From contig JAEEJI010000034.1 in assembly GCA_016281825.1 (NCBI GenBank), positions 1 to 33,501 on the forward strand: a DNA stretch of 33,501 nucleotides, written 5' to 3'. The notes below the pieces were generated by a model, which had not been told where the DNA came from, searched no databases, and saw nothing but the letters and a program-made list of their open reading frames with translations. Both the position numbers and the translations under genes were made by a program. This document shows, in pieces, positions 6,317 through 14,437 of the stretch. The stretch comes from Muribaculaceae bacterium. GTDB lineage: Bacteria > Bacteroidota > Bacteroidia > Bacteroidales > Muribaculaceae. Position 1 is the first letter of the stretch. Every line of letters starts with the position of its first letter.

Positions 6317-7789
6317 GGCATTATAGACCCCGATGCGGGAAAGCAAGGGACAGGCCTTGCTGTCGAGGATGGTGAGGCGGAGACGGCTGGTGGTGACGGT
6401 GGGAAAACACACGATGCGGCGGTGACCGATGGTGGTCAAGCCGTCATCAGTGTCAGCCAACGAGTCTTTCAGCGGTTGCCATTCCCCGTCGACTAATGCC
6501 TCGAGCGTGAACTTGCGTACACGCTGGCCCAGGGCAATGTATTCCTCTACGAGGAAACGGTTGAACTCCGTTGGACGGGCGAAGTCGATGGTCAGTGATG
6601 CAATGGTCACACCATCGTCGGTGGCCCAGTAAGTCTCGGGGTTATTGTCGACGGTATTCTGCGCAGAAAACCGTTGGTCATTTCCGCGGACATTCGTTGC
6701 GGTCACTGTAGCACCATGAACCAGATCGTGAGCGAAGGTTTGCTGAACCATCTCGTAAAATTCTGCGCCGCGGACACTGTCCACAGGGTGGATGAGGCCA
6801 TTAGGCATCACGGGGAAGTTGAGCAGCAGCGTCGAGTTGCGGCCCACCGATTTGTAATAGCAATCCATTAACTGCGACACGGTCTTCACCTGTCCGTCCT
6901 CCGAGGCATGATAGAACCAGCCGGGACGGATGCTGGTGTTGGTCTCGCCCGGCACCCACGAGTCGCCGGTTTCCAGTCCGTGCTGCAGCAACTGCTCGTC
7001 GAGCGGGCCATCATGGTTCACTAGGCTCCAGTTAGTTGTGCCAGCATAGCCTGCTTCAGTCCCTATCCAACGCAGGTCGCCACGGTCACCGCCATCGTTC
7101 CAAATCAAGCATTCGGGTTGCAGCGCCCGTACCATTCGGTAAGTCTCAGGCCAGAGGTAGTAGGTCGTTCGGTCGATGCGACGTGTCTCATTCGCACCCC
7201 CATACCAGCCGTCACCGCCATTGGCACCGTCGAACCATACCTCGAACATGTCGCCATACTGCGTCAGCAACTCCCGCAACTGATTGCGGAAGTAGTCCAC
7301 ATATTCCGCCTCGCCATAGCGTGCATGATGACGGTCCCAGGGCGAGAGGTAGATGGCGAAGGCCAATCCCTCGTCGCGGCATGCCTCGGCCAACTCTCGC
7401 ACCACGTCACCCTTGCCGTCGCGCCAAGGGGAATTTTTGACTGAATAGTAGGTGTAGGCCGAAGGCCATAGGCAGAACCCGCAGTGGTGTTTTGCCGTGA
7501 GGATAATCCCCCGCATGCCTGCCTGCTTGCATACCTTGACCCACTGGCGGCAGTCCAGGTCTGACGGGTTGAACAGGGTAGGGGATTCGTCGCCATAGCC
7601 CCACTCTTGGTCAGTGTAGGTGTTGAGTGAGTAGTGGATAAACGCATACATCTTCATCTGCTGCCAGCGCAACTGATTGGCTGATGGCACAGGCCCGCAT
7701 GGTGCCGGCACTGTTACTTGCGCCCGCACCTCCGCGATGCCAGCCATAACGGCCACCATGGCACACAATAGATTCATCCATCTCTTCAT
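6293..7789 (-). CDS. Secreted GH29 alpha-L-fucosidase with C-terminal discoidin-type domain
   Basis: A retaining glycosidase that releases L-fucose from glycans, probably mucin or host N/O-glycans, in the periplasm or at the surface. It has 498 residues. A signal peptide covers about 1-23 (basic start, hydrophobic core, VRA-Q). The GH29 barrel (about 35-345) shows FIHYSLNTYTDQEWGYGDE, ILTAKHHCGFCLWPS, AIYLSPWDRH and EVWFDGANGG, where Asp187 is the expected nucleophile. Residues about 360-490 resemble an F5/8-type (CBM32-like) domain with NTVDNNPETYWAT. It is the last gene of a minus-strand operon, 21 bp after the L,D-transpeptidase. The final residues APLNPP and the stop are encoded by a dispersed G-rich repeat, so the original end may have been replaced. 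The GH29-A/B subfamily cannot be assigned by eye. Confidence 0.93.
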   Translation of the reverse strand: MKRWMNLLCAMVAVMAGIAEVRAQVTVPAPCGPVPSANQLRWQQMKMYAFIHYSLNTYTDQEWGYGDESPTLFNPSDLDCRQWVKVCKQAGMRGIILTAKHHCGFCLWPSAYTYYSVKNSPWRDGKGDVVRELAEACRDEGLAFAIYLSPWDRHHARYGEAEYVDYFRNQLRELLTQYGDMFEVWFDGANGGDGWYGGANETRRIDRTTYYLWPETYRMVRALQPECLIWNDGGDRGDLRWIGTEAGYAGTTNWSLVNHDGPLDEQLLQHGLETGDSWVPGETNTSIRPGWFYHASEDGQVKTVSQLMDCYYKSVGRNSTLLLNFPVMPNGLIHPVDSVRGAEFYEMVQQTFAHDLVHGATVTATNVRGNDQRFSAQNTVDNNPETYWATDDGVTIASLTIDFARPTEFNRFLVEEYIALGQRVRKFTLEALVDGEWQPLKDSLADTDDGLTTIGHRRIVCFPTVTTSRLRLTILDSKACPLLSRIGVYNALAPLNPP

Positions 7790-7810
7790 ATGAAATCTGC
7801 GTGAGATAGA

Positions 7811-8518
7811 TTATCGCAGTCGTTTTCCTTCACTCTTCTGTGCCTTGGCTTCGAAAGGCAGGTCGCCTTGGTCCTCGGCCTTGATGATGACTGGCATGCC
7901 CACATGGGCATAGTTGTCGTGCAAGTGGTTAAGGTCGCTGTCGCGCAGACGGATGCAGCCCTCGCTGTCACGGCCGGGCATCTTGTCCTCGTTGTTGGTG
8001 CTGCCGTGGATGCCGATGCCACTGAACGGTGTTTCCAGTCGCATGAACCAGTGCCCGTAGGAGAGAATCTCGCCGCGGCCGTCTCCAAAGTCATGCTTCC
8101 AGTCGCTGGCATCTTGAATTTGCTTGATGTGGAAGGGTTCGCCTGGTTCCGATTCCGGTGTCTTCATGTCGCCAGAACCCTCTTTCTGACCCTTTTTGCG
8201 GCTCAGGCAAACAGGATATCGCGCCACCAAGGTCGTGTCGCCCTTGCCCAGGTCGACATAGACGCTCAGTTGCAGGTTCTTTTTCGAGATGACGATAAAC
8301 GTCTTGTCTAGGTCGATCTCACCGTTGTAGTAGACACGTGCCGTGTCGGGACGGTAAGTAACGATGCCATTAGAGTCGACACGTTCGGCACCCTGCTGCT
8401 CGACAGTCGCTTGTGTGGCTTGTTCGGCGCTTTGTTGCTTGCTGTCGTGACATGCCGTCAGTGCAAAGGTCAGGCTCAGCACTGCCATCATCATCAAGGG
8501 ATGTTTGTTATGTATCAT
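7811..8518 (-). CDS. L,D-transpeptidase (YkuD family) lipoprotein
   Basis: A peptidoglycan-modifying enzyme that uses a catalytic Cys to form or exchange L,D-crosslinks or to attach proteins to the wall. It has 235 residues. The N-terminus carries a signal sequence with a lipobox L20-T-A-C23, so it is probably a periplasm-facing lipoprotein. A Gln/Ala-rich linker follows. The YkuD domain spans about 72-215 and contains GIGIHGSTN (His171) and the signature SEGCIRLRDSDL with catalytic Cys188. The upstream gene ends 30 bp before it and the fucosidase follows 21 bp after, on the same strand. The link between a wall enzyme and a fucosidase is unexplained and may be fortuitous. Confidence 0.92.
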   Translation of the reverse strand: MIHNKHPLMMMAVLSLTFALTACHDSKQQSAEQATQATVEQQGAERVDSNGIVTYRPDTARVYYNGEIDLDKTFIVISKKNLQLSVYVDLGKGDTTLVARYPVCLSRKKGQKEGSGDMKTPESEPGEPFHIKQIQDASDWKHDFGDGRGEILSYGHWFMRLETPFSGIGIHGSTNNEDKMPGRDSEGCIRLRDSDLNHLHDNYAHVGMPVIIKAEDQGDLPFEAKAQKSEGKRLR

Positions 8519-8548
8519 GAGTATGTTTAGGCATGTTCGTTGTACTTC

Positions 8549-9088
8549 TTATCCGAGCAACGCGTTGGCTTGTGATTTAAGCTGCTCTTTTTGTTCTTGT
8601 GTAAGCACGAGCACATCGGTGCCCCATGCTTCAGCAGGTACGGCGATGCCGGTCTGCTCGGCAAGCACATCAGCCTTGATGAACGTAAGCAGTTCGGTGA
8701 GTTTGGCGCGGCAATTAGCGGTAGCCGCCTTTCCGCCGGCTCCACTCAACGCTACGCGTTTGCCGTTGCTGCAGGTGGGTGTGGCGTAATCCATCGGTAT
8801 GACGGGACGCGAGAGCCAATCGAGCAGATTCTTTACATGGCCAGGATAACTGAAGTTATATTCAGGCGTGAAAAACCACAGTGCATCGGCTGCGGCAACG
8901 GTCTGACGGATGCGGGTCACAGCGGTGGGCTCAGGTTGCTCAATGTCTTGATTGAGTAGCGGCAAGTCGCTATAATCCAATTCTGTCACTTGCGCGCGAT
9001 TGCCGATGATTTGCATGGCTTCTTGAGCCAACTGTCGGTTGAAGGACTTTTCCCTCAGCGAACCGATAATAAAAAGAATCTTCTTCAT
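8549..9088 (-). CDS. NAD(P)H-dependent FMN reductase / flavodoxin-fold oxidoreductase
   Basis: A cytosolic flavoprotein of the NADPH-dependent FMN reductase family (ArsH/ChrR/azoreductase-like), which reduces FMN, quinones or other acceptors. It has 179 residues from the chosen ATG at 9088. The phosphate-binding loop GSLREKSFNR is at 9-18 and the flavin-contacting TPEYNFSYPG at 74-83. The frame is open 24 codons further upstream, but that stretch lies over the -7 box at 9117-9124, and MKKILFIIGS is the natural family start. First gene of the minus-strand operon with the L,D-transpeptidase and fucosidase. Physiological substrate unknown. Confidence 0.9.
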   Translation of the reverse strand: MKKILFIIGSLREKSFNRQLAQEAMQIIGNRAQVTELDYSDLPLLNQDIEQPEPTAVTRIRQTVAAADALWFFTPEYNFSYPGHVKNLLDWLSRPVIPMDYATPTCSNGKRVALSGAGGKAATANCRAKLTELLTFIKADVLAEQTGIAVPAEAWGTDVLVLTQEQKEQLKSQANALLG

Positions 9089-9116
9089 GTCTTTCTTTGA
9101 TTTATAGAATTTTGCA

Positions 9117-9124
9117 CAAAGATA
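9117..9124 (-). promoter_or_regulatory. -7 box for the FMN reductase operon
   Basis: TATCTTTG on the minus strand fits TAnnTTTG and lies 28 bp before the ATG at 9088. No TTG is seen at the -33 distance. It is back to back with the box of the divergent dipeptidase gene. Confidence 0.5.
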
Positions 9125-9167
9125 AACATTTTTCTCGAAAAGCAGAGGATAACTGGGCAAAATGTTG

Positions 9168-9175
9168 TATTTTTG
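9168..9175 (+). promoter_or_regulatory. -7 box for the C69 dipeptidase gene
   Basis: TATTTTTG followed by C, fitting TAnnTTTG, 23 bp before the ATG at 9199. It decides the start: the open frame extends upstream to 9097, but those codons lie before the expected transcription start. Confidence 0.55.
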
Positions 9176-9198
9176 CGCTCAACATAACGACCAAGATT

Positions 9199-10836
9199 AT
9201 GACAAGACGCATTTTGACTCTGATGACTGCTGTAGCGGTGACCACGGCAGCATGGGCATGCACCAGCCTGATGGTAGGCAAGAATGCCAGTGCCGACGGC
9301 TCGGTGATGTGTACCTATAATGCCGACTCGTTCGGCACGTTCCGTAACATGAACTATCTGCCTGCAGGAACCCATGCACCTGGCGAGATGCGCCGCATCA
9401 TTGACCGCGACAGCAAGGAGTACCATGGAGAGATTCCTGAGGCTCCAGTAACCTACAGTGTCATAGGCAATATCAACGAGTGGCAGGTGACCATCGGTGA
9501 GACCACCTATGGCGGTCGCAAGGAATTGAAAGATTCGACGGGACTTATTGACTATGGTTCGCTGATGGATTTGGCGCTGCAACGCGCCAAGACCGCCCGC
9601 GAGGCCATCCAAGTGATGACCTCGCTGGCCGAGAAGTACGGCTACTGCAGCACGGGTGAGTTGTTCAGCATCTGCGACCCCAACGAAGCCTGGATCATGG
9701 AGATGGTGGGCTGCGGTCCTGGCAGTAAGGCCGTCGCCTGGGTGGCATTGCGTGTACCCGACAATGCCATCTGCGCCCACGCTAACCAGAGCCGCATTCG
9801 CACCTTTGACCAGAAGGACAAGAAGAATGTACTGTTCTCAAAGAACTGCATCACATTTGCGCGTCAAAAGGGCTGGTTCAATGGCAAGGACAAGGATTTC
9901 AGTTTCTATGACGCATACGCCGAGGATAACTTTCGTGCTCGCCGCATCTGTGAGGCGCGTGTGTGGACTATCTACCGCCGCTACAGTGAGGGTTTCGGTG
10001 AGAAATATCTGCCGTTTGTGCTTGGCAAGCAGCTTGACACCGAACCGATGCCCTTGTGGATTGTCCCCAACCGCAAACTCACCGTAGCAGACGTGCAGGA
10101 GTGCCTGCGCGACCACTATGAGGGCACGCCGCTTGACATGACTAATGATCCGGGAGCGGGTCTGTACGACTCGCCCTATCGTCCCACGCCCTTATATTAT
10201 AAGGTGGACAGCATAGAGTGCTTTAACGAGCGTCCCATTGCTACACAGCAGAGCGCGTTCTCATGGATTGCCCAGATGCGTTCTTGGCTGCCACGGCAGG
10301 TGGGCGGTGTGATTTGGTGGGCCAACGATGACGGTAACATGGCGGCCTACACGCCCGTATACTGTTGCAGTACGCGTCAGCCGCTTTGCTACAACACGCC
10401 CGGAACCGATTGTGTGACTTTCAGTCGCGACAATGCCTATTGGGTATGCAACTGGGTGGCAAATATGGTATACCCGCGCTATAGTCTGATGTTCCCGAGT
10501 CTGCAGGCGGTGCGTGACTCGCTGGACAACAGTTACCGTGCGTTGCAGCCGCAGGTCGAGGCTCATGCCATGGAACTGCTGCGCACCGACGAGGCGGCTG
10601 CGGTGCGCTATCTCACCGACTATGGTTGCCAGAAGGGTGACGAGATGATTGCTCGCTGGAATCGTTTGGCCGAGTATCTAATCGTGAAATATAACGACAT
10701 GGTGGTACGTGCCGAAGAAAACGGACGCTTCAAGCGCACCAAGACTGGCTTTAAGCCCATCTTGGAAAAACCAGGCATCCCCGAAAAGACTGCCCGCCGC
10801 ATCGCTCGTGAAGCCGCAGGACATCTGACAAACTAG
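9199..10836 (+). CDS. Secreted C69-family (U34) dipeptidase
   Basis: An N-terminal-nucleophile peptidase related to Lactobacillus dipeptidase PepD; Bacteroidetes members are exported. It has 545 residues from ATG 9199. A signal peptide (MTRRILTLMTAVAVTTAAWA) is followed by Cys21, which becomes the N-terminal nucleophile after cleavage (CTSLMVGKNASADGS). The NADSFG segment near residue 45 and the CDPNEAWIMEMVG and CAHANQSRI segments match the family. The Cys at +1 superficially mimics a lipobox, but the Ntn role explains it better. It is a single gene, divergent from the FMN reductase operon, and convergent with the PorU-like array across a 72-bp gap that holds a long hairpin. Confidence 0.92.
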   Translation: MTRRILTLMTAVAVTTAAWACTSLMVGKNASADGSVMCTYNADSFGTFRNMNYLPAGTHAPGEMRRIIDRDSKEYHGEIPEAPVTYSVIGNINEWQVTIGETTYGGRKELKDSTGLIDYGSLMDLALQRAKTAREAIQVMTSLAEKYGYCSTGELFSICDPNEAWIMEMVGCGPGSKAVAWVALRVPDNAICAHANQSRIRTFDQKDKKNVLFSKNCITFARQKGWFNGKDKDFSFYDAYAEDNFRARRICEARVWTIYRRYSEGFGEKYLPFVLGKQLDTEPMPLWIVPNRKLTVADVQECLRDHYEGTPLDMTNDPGAGLYDSPYRPTPLYYKVDSIECFNERPIATQQSAFSWIAQMRSWLPRQVGGVIWWANDDGNMAAYTPVYCCSTRQPLCYNTPGTDCVTFSRDNAYWVCNWVANMVYPRYSLMFPSLQAVRDSLDNSYRALQPQVEAHAMELLRTDEAAAVRYLTDYGCQKGDEMIARWNRLAEYLIVKYNDMVVRAEENGRFKRTKTGFKPILEKPGIPEKTARRIAREAAGHLTN

Positions 10837-10853
10837 AGTCCTTTACCATAAAC

Positions 10854-10893
10854 AATTAGCCGCCAGCTGATTCTAGTCAGTTGGCGGCTAATT
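10854..10893. terminator. Bidirectional terminator-like hairpin
   Basis: AATTAGCCGCCAGCTGA (10854-10870) pairs with TCAGTTGGCGGCTAATT (10877-10893), a 17-bp stem with one G:U pair and a 6-nt loop. A/T-rich sequence flanks both sides. It lies between the convergent dipeptidase gene and the last PorU-like gene, and is followed by a short tandem GCTAATT repeat (10901-10917) that contains the stop of the latter. Confidence 0.75.
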
Positions 10894-10908
10894 GCCATTT
10901 GCTAATTG

Positions 10909-13900
10909 CTAATTGCTCAAAGCAGGCAGGACGACAAAGTCGATAAGGTTTGAGCCACCATATCCCTCATCGCAAACATAGTTGCCGTAAATGTGGTATA
11001 ATCCGTTGGGTACTCGTTGTCCTGCATTGTTCTTCAGATTCCAAGTGCAGGGGAAGGTGTTGGTTTGTTTGCTCCAGATGATGTTGCCGTTCATGTCGGT
11101 GATGTGGAGGTTGATTGTGGGGATGCTTGACAACGCAAACTCAGTAAGGTCGATGCTGACTTCATCACTGGAGGCGATGTCCGATGCTTGCAAACGCAGG
11201 TCGTTCTGACTGCTTACCACAAAAGTGATGCGTTGCGTGGTCATATTGCCGCATACGTCTGAGACGGTGAAGTCCAGCGTGTGCTGCCCTGCCGTCAGGC
11301 CATTTATCGGTATGGCGATGTCGAGTTGTCGTCCCTCGTTACTCACCTTTGCCAGGTCTTTAGCCAGGTTGTAAGATGTCTTCCCGCCGTCAAGCGTGAG
11401 ACGCATATTGCGTCCCATGCCTAGTTGTTGTGTGTTGAAAGCGGTGTTGTCGGTGGCGTGAATGTATAGTGTGGCCTGTGTACCCACTGTTGCATTTGCC
11501 GCAAACTCCTGCTCGTTATTGAGGTACATCTTCTGGATGACTGGGCTTACTTTGTCAGTCACGGCTGCACTGGCATTATAGTTGTTCTTGCGTAGCTTGT
11601 CATACAGGCCATTGACCATGTTTTCAGTCCCGTCTTCGTGTGCATAGACCGAGACCAACATGGGGTTGTTGCTTGTGCGGCTAAAGCGGGGCATGATGCC
11701 CGTACCGTGGAACTTGCCGTTGACTACTCGTCCAGTAACTTGAAGCAGTTTCTCGCGGGGATAAGCTAGGGACATCGTGTCGCCCTTGTGTATGCCCGTC
11801 CCCTTTATATACTCCAGACATGTGCGTTCGGCATCGTAGATGGTGAACGTAGCCTCGCCATTGAAGTGAGTGTTAACCATGTAAGGGCTGTTTTCCTGCA
11901 TTACCTGTGCGTCAACTGTTATACGCTGTAGCGGTGATGCTCCGATAACCTCTCCACTCGACAGGTTAACGCCATTGATGGAAGTAATCTTAAACAGAGG
12001 TTTGGGATAGTTGATTTGTAGTGCAGGGTCGCCCAATAAAACCCAATGGAACTTGTTGGAGTTTGAAGTGTTATAACAGTTCTTTGATGCCAAATAACAG
12101 TCGCCAAGTCGCGGCATGATGCCCGTCTGATTGTAGCTGAACATCTTGTTGACGAATGCTCGATTGACATCGTCGTTCATGGTGGCCATCACTTGCCGTG
12201 TGGTGGTGTATAGAGCAATGGCTCCACCGTCGCGCTTGTGGAACATCAGTTCGGCGATGCCTCGGGTGTCACTATCAAAACGTGCCACATCACAGCAAGC
12301 CGTGGTCATGATGGGCAGTCGAGTATAGGAGTTGTTTAACACATGATTTGAGGTCCATAATCCTGTCGCCGACAAGCTGGTCGCTCCGGCATGGCCAACG
12401 TAAGTGGCAAAGTATTGTCCCTCGTTGAGCATCTCCTGAATATGGCGGGTGCCATCGGCCGAGGAGCGTTTCTCTTCGGCTTTGGATGACTGTGACAAAT
12501 CCAGGGGGAACATGCGCACAAATGCCAGGTCGCGTATCATTTGAGCATGGGCATCGTTATCGATGATGTATCCGATGCCAGCGGCTTGGGATTCATGCAT
12601 CTGATACGCTTCAAAGAGTGTGTCACCCTCGGCGTTTCTCTTTATTAAAAGGCCTTCTTCCTTGAACGTACTGTTTTCGGCCCAAAGGCAATAATTGTTT
12701 CGCCAGGGGCCGTAGTCGGTCGAATAAACATATTCGTATAGCTTGTCGACGGCATCGGATGCTTCGGTGGCGTTTGCCACTGGCATGTGTCCGATACCGA
12801 TACACAGTATGTCGGACGAGAGTCTCTCTCCCGAACCGTCTAACAAGTAGCCATAGAAGTCATTGTTGAGGTAGCTGTTGTCCTCATTGTTGCTGGTGGA
12901 CGAGACATAACTGATGATACAGTTCTTCTTTCCAGTAACTAGCCCGCGGTTGTCGAAGCTAAGGTGTCCGAACATGAGCAGATATTTGAACTTGTTCGGG
13001 TTGCGATCATAGAACATTTTGCACAGCAGGCGGATCGCCATGGCATCGGGTGTGCCACCCGAGAATTCGTTGAAGATTTGTTCTTGGTCAAGTACGAGCA
13101 CGTTCATACCATCTTTCTGCTTGTGCAGTTGTGCCACTCGTTGTGCTTGTGACATGAATTCGTGGCGTGTTACGATGAGCATATCGGGTGTAGGCAATCC
13201 ATGCAGATTCTGGTTTTCGATGACTTCAAATCCGTCAATGGAATGCAAGGTGCTGGTGGGGTCAAACGCGACATATTGTCTCGGAGTGGTAGCTCTGCCA
13301 GGTGTAAACAGCGTGTTTTGTCCTTGGTTGAGGGTTTGCATCTGGATAGGGTCGGTGGGTGTGGTTACATCCCAAATGATACAATTGTTAGGCTCAACCT
13401 CGACAATGTCGTTGGCTGAGGTCTGACTGAATCCCATCGAGCACTGAGCACCTTGATGTCCCTTTATGCGATTATAGTGTTTATAGGTGATGATGAAATA
13501 GTCCAGTTTGTTGAGTTGCAGTAACGCCTCGTTTTCATCGGGTTCCAATGTGATTGAGTATTTCAGCGACCCGTTGTGGCAGGTGTCGGGAAGGTCAAAC
13601 CAGACCATGTTTTGGTTGGGATTGGCATTAACTTGGTAGTAGGTATATGCGCTTAGGCTACCAGGGATTTTGGTCGCGGTGGTAGAGTAGGGCACGTCAA
13701 TTTCTTGACTGCCGATGTTGAGTCTACAAGAGAATAGTCCATTCACATTAGCGTTGCTGTCCTTTTGTTTCCTTACCACTTTTGCAGCTATGCGACTGGT
13801 TAGCCCCATACGCATGTCACTGGGATTGATAAGTTGGAATTCGAATGGTCGACCCAAATCCTCGCCAAGTAATTCACTGCCTGTAAATGCTATTGACACC

Positions 13901-14427
13901 AGTTCTTTCTCATGCAGCAAGCAGTTCAAGCTAGTGTTTACCATGTTGGGCGTGGAGGTAGACGAGAAACTGTGTGTCGTCACATTTGCGTTGCCTGAAT
14001 TTCTCTCGGTCAGGAAGTAATAGGCTTTCAGGCTATAAGTGTTGTGATTGTAGGTGTAGTGTGGTGATGGCAGTGCCTCAAGCTTGTAGTTAATAGTCCC
14101 ATTGGCATAAAAGCAGATTTTGTCAGTAAGTCGCAACACGGGCACCTGTGCTAGGTCGTCGGGCAATGAGCTGTTGAGTATCGTGTTGAGCATTTTGCCA
14201 CCAGACCCGTACACTTGTATGTTGCTGGTGTTGCTGAAGCCCATCTGCTTGAGCTCCTCGAGTGTGATTTGGTACATTCCGGTCTCGTTGACTGCAATCT
14301 TTACCCAGTGTCCTTGCGATAGTTTTGACTGGTTGGCAAAGTGTGACAACGGCAAAGCCTGCATGGCTTGTGCAGCCACCAAGATGGTCAGGGTGATTAT
14401 CCACCCCAGTATATGTGGCTTGTTCAT
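10909..14427 (-). CDS. PorU-like C25 (gingipain-family) protein, paralogue A
   Basis: It has 1172 residues. A signal peptide (about 1-24, ending MQALP) is followed by the PorU-type N-terminal region with GHWVKIAVNETGMYQIT and IQVYGSGG. The C25 peptidase domain runs from about 410 (PTPDMLIVT) to about 808 (LLGDPALQINYP). It contains the PorU signature IFNEFSGGTPDAMAIRLLCK and the catalytic pair His679 (YVGHAG) and Cys712 (TTACCD), 33 apart as in gingipains. The C-terminal part is beta-sandwich-like and ends in a FlgD-like module (CTWNLKNNAGQRVPNGLYHI) with a GYGGSN-FVVL signature instead of the usual T9SS C-terminal signal. It follows paralogue B by 10 bp and is last in the array. A secreted sortase-like or proteolytic role is inferred; its substrate is unknown. 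Confidence 0.88.
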   Translation of the reverse strand: MNKPHILGWIITLTILVAAQAMQALPLSHFANQSKLSQGHWVKIAVNETGMYQITLEELKQMGFSNTSNIQVYGSGGKMLNTILNSSLPDDLAQVPVLRLTDKICFYANGTINYKLEALPSPHYTYNHNTYSLKAYYFLTERNSGNANVTTHSFSSTSTPNMVNTSLNCLLHEKELVSIAFTGSELLGEDLGRPFEFQLINPSDMRMGLTSRIAAKVVRKQKDSNANVNGLFSCRLNIGSQEIDVPYSTTATKIPGSLSAYTYYQVNANPNQNMVWFDLPDTCHNGSLKYSITLEPDENEALLQLNKLDYFIITYKHYNRIKGHQGAQCSMGFSQTSANDIVEVEPNNCIIWDVTTPTDPIQMQTLNQGQNTLFTPGRATTPRQYVAFDPTSTLHSIDGFEVIENQNLHGLPTPDMLIVTRHEFMSQAQRVAQLHKQKDGMNVLVLDQEQIFNEFSGGTPDAMAIRLLCKMFYDRNPNKFKYLLMFGHLSFDNRGLVTGKKNCIISYVSSTSNNEDNSYLNNDFYGYLLDGSGERLSSDILCIGIGHMPVANATEASDAVDKLYEYVYSTDYGPWRNNYCLWAENSTFKEEGLLIKRNAEGDTLFEAYQMHESQAAGIGYIIDNDAHAQMIRDLAFVRMFPLDLSQSSKAEEKRSSADGTRHIQEMLNEGQYFATYVGHAGATSLSATGLWTSNHVLNNSYTRLPIMTTACCDVARFDSDTRGIAELMFHKRDGGAIALYTTTRQVMATMNDDVNRAFVNKMFSYNQTGIMPRLGDCYLASKNCYNTSNSNKFHWVLLGDPALQINYPKPLFKITSINGVNLSSGEVIGASPLQRITVDAQVMQENSPYMVNTHFNGEATFTIYDAERTCLEYIKGTGIHKGDTMSLAYPREKLLQVTGRVVNGKFHGTGIMPRFSRTSNNPMLVSVYAHEDGTENMVNGLYDKLRKNNYNASAAVTDKVSPVIQKMYLNNEQEFAANATVGTQATLYIHATDNTAFNTQQLGMGRNMRLTLDGGKTSYNLAKDLAKVSNEGRQLDIAIPINGLTAGQHTLDFTVSDVCGNMTTQRITFVVSSQNDLRLQASDIASSDEVSIDLTEFALSSIPTINLHITDMNGNIIWSKQTNTFPCTWNLKNNAGQRVPNGLYHIYGNYVCDEGYGGSNLIDFVVLPALSN

Positions 14428-14437
14428 ATTTGTCGGG

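Noticed and set aside
9097-9198. Upstream extension of the C69 dipeptidase to a start at 9097
   Set aside because: It would place coding sequence across both divergent -7 boxes and bury the signal peptide internally; the ATG at 9199 gives a clean signal peptide and exposed catalytic Cys.
9259-9261. Lipobox reading of Cys21 in the dipeptidase
   Set aside because: In C69 peptidases this Cys is the N-terminal nucleophile exposed by processing, which explains it without lipidation.
10837-10908. Attachment site or small gene between the dipeptidase and PorU-like paralogue A
   Set aside because: The sequence is accounted for by a 17-bp hairpin and a short tandem GCTAATT run; no integrase or tRNA is nearby.
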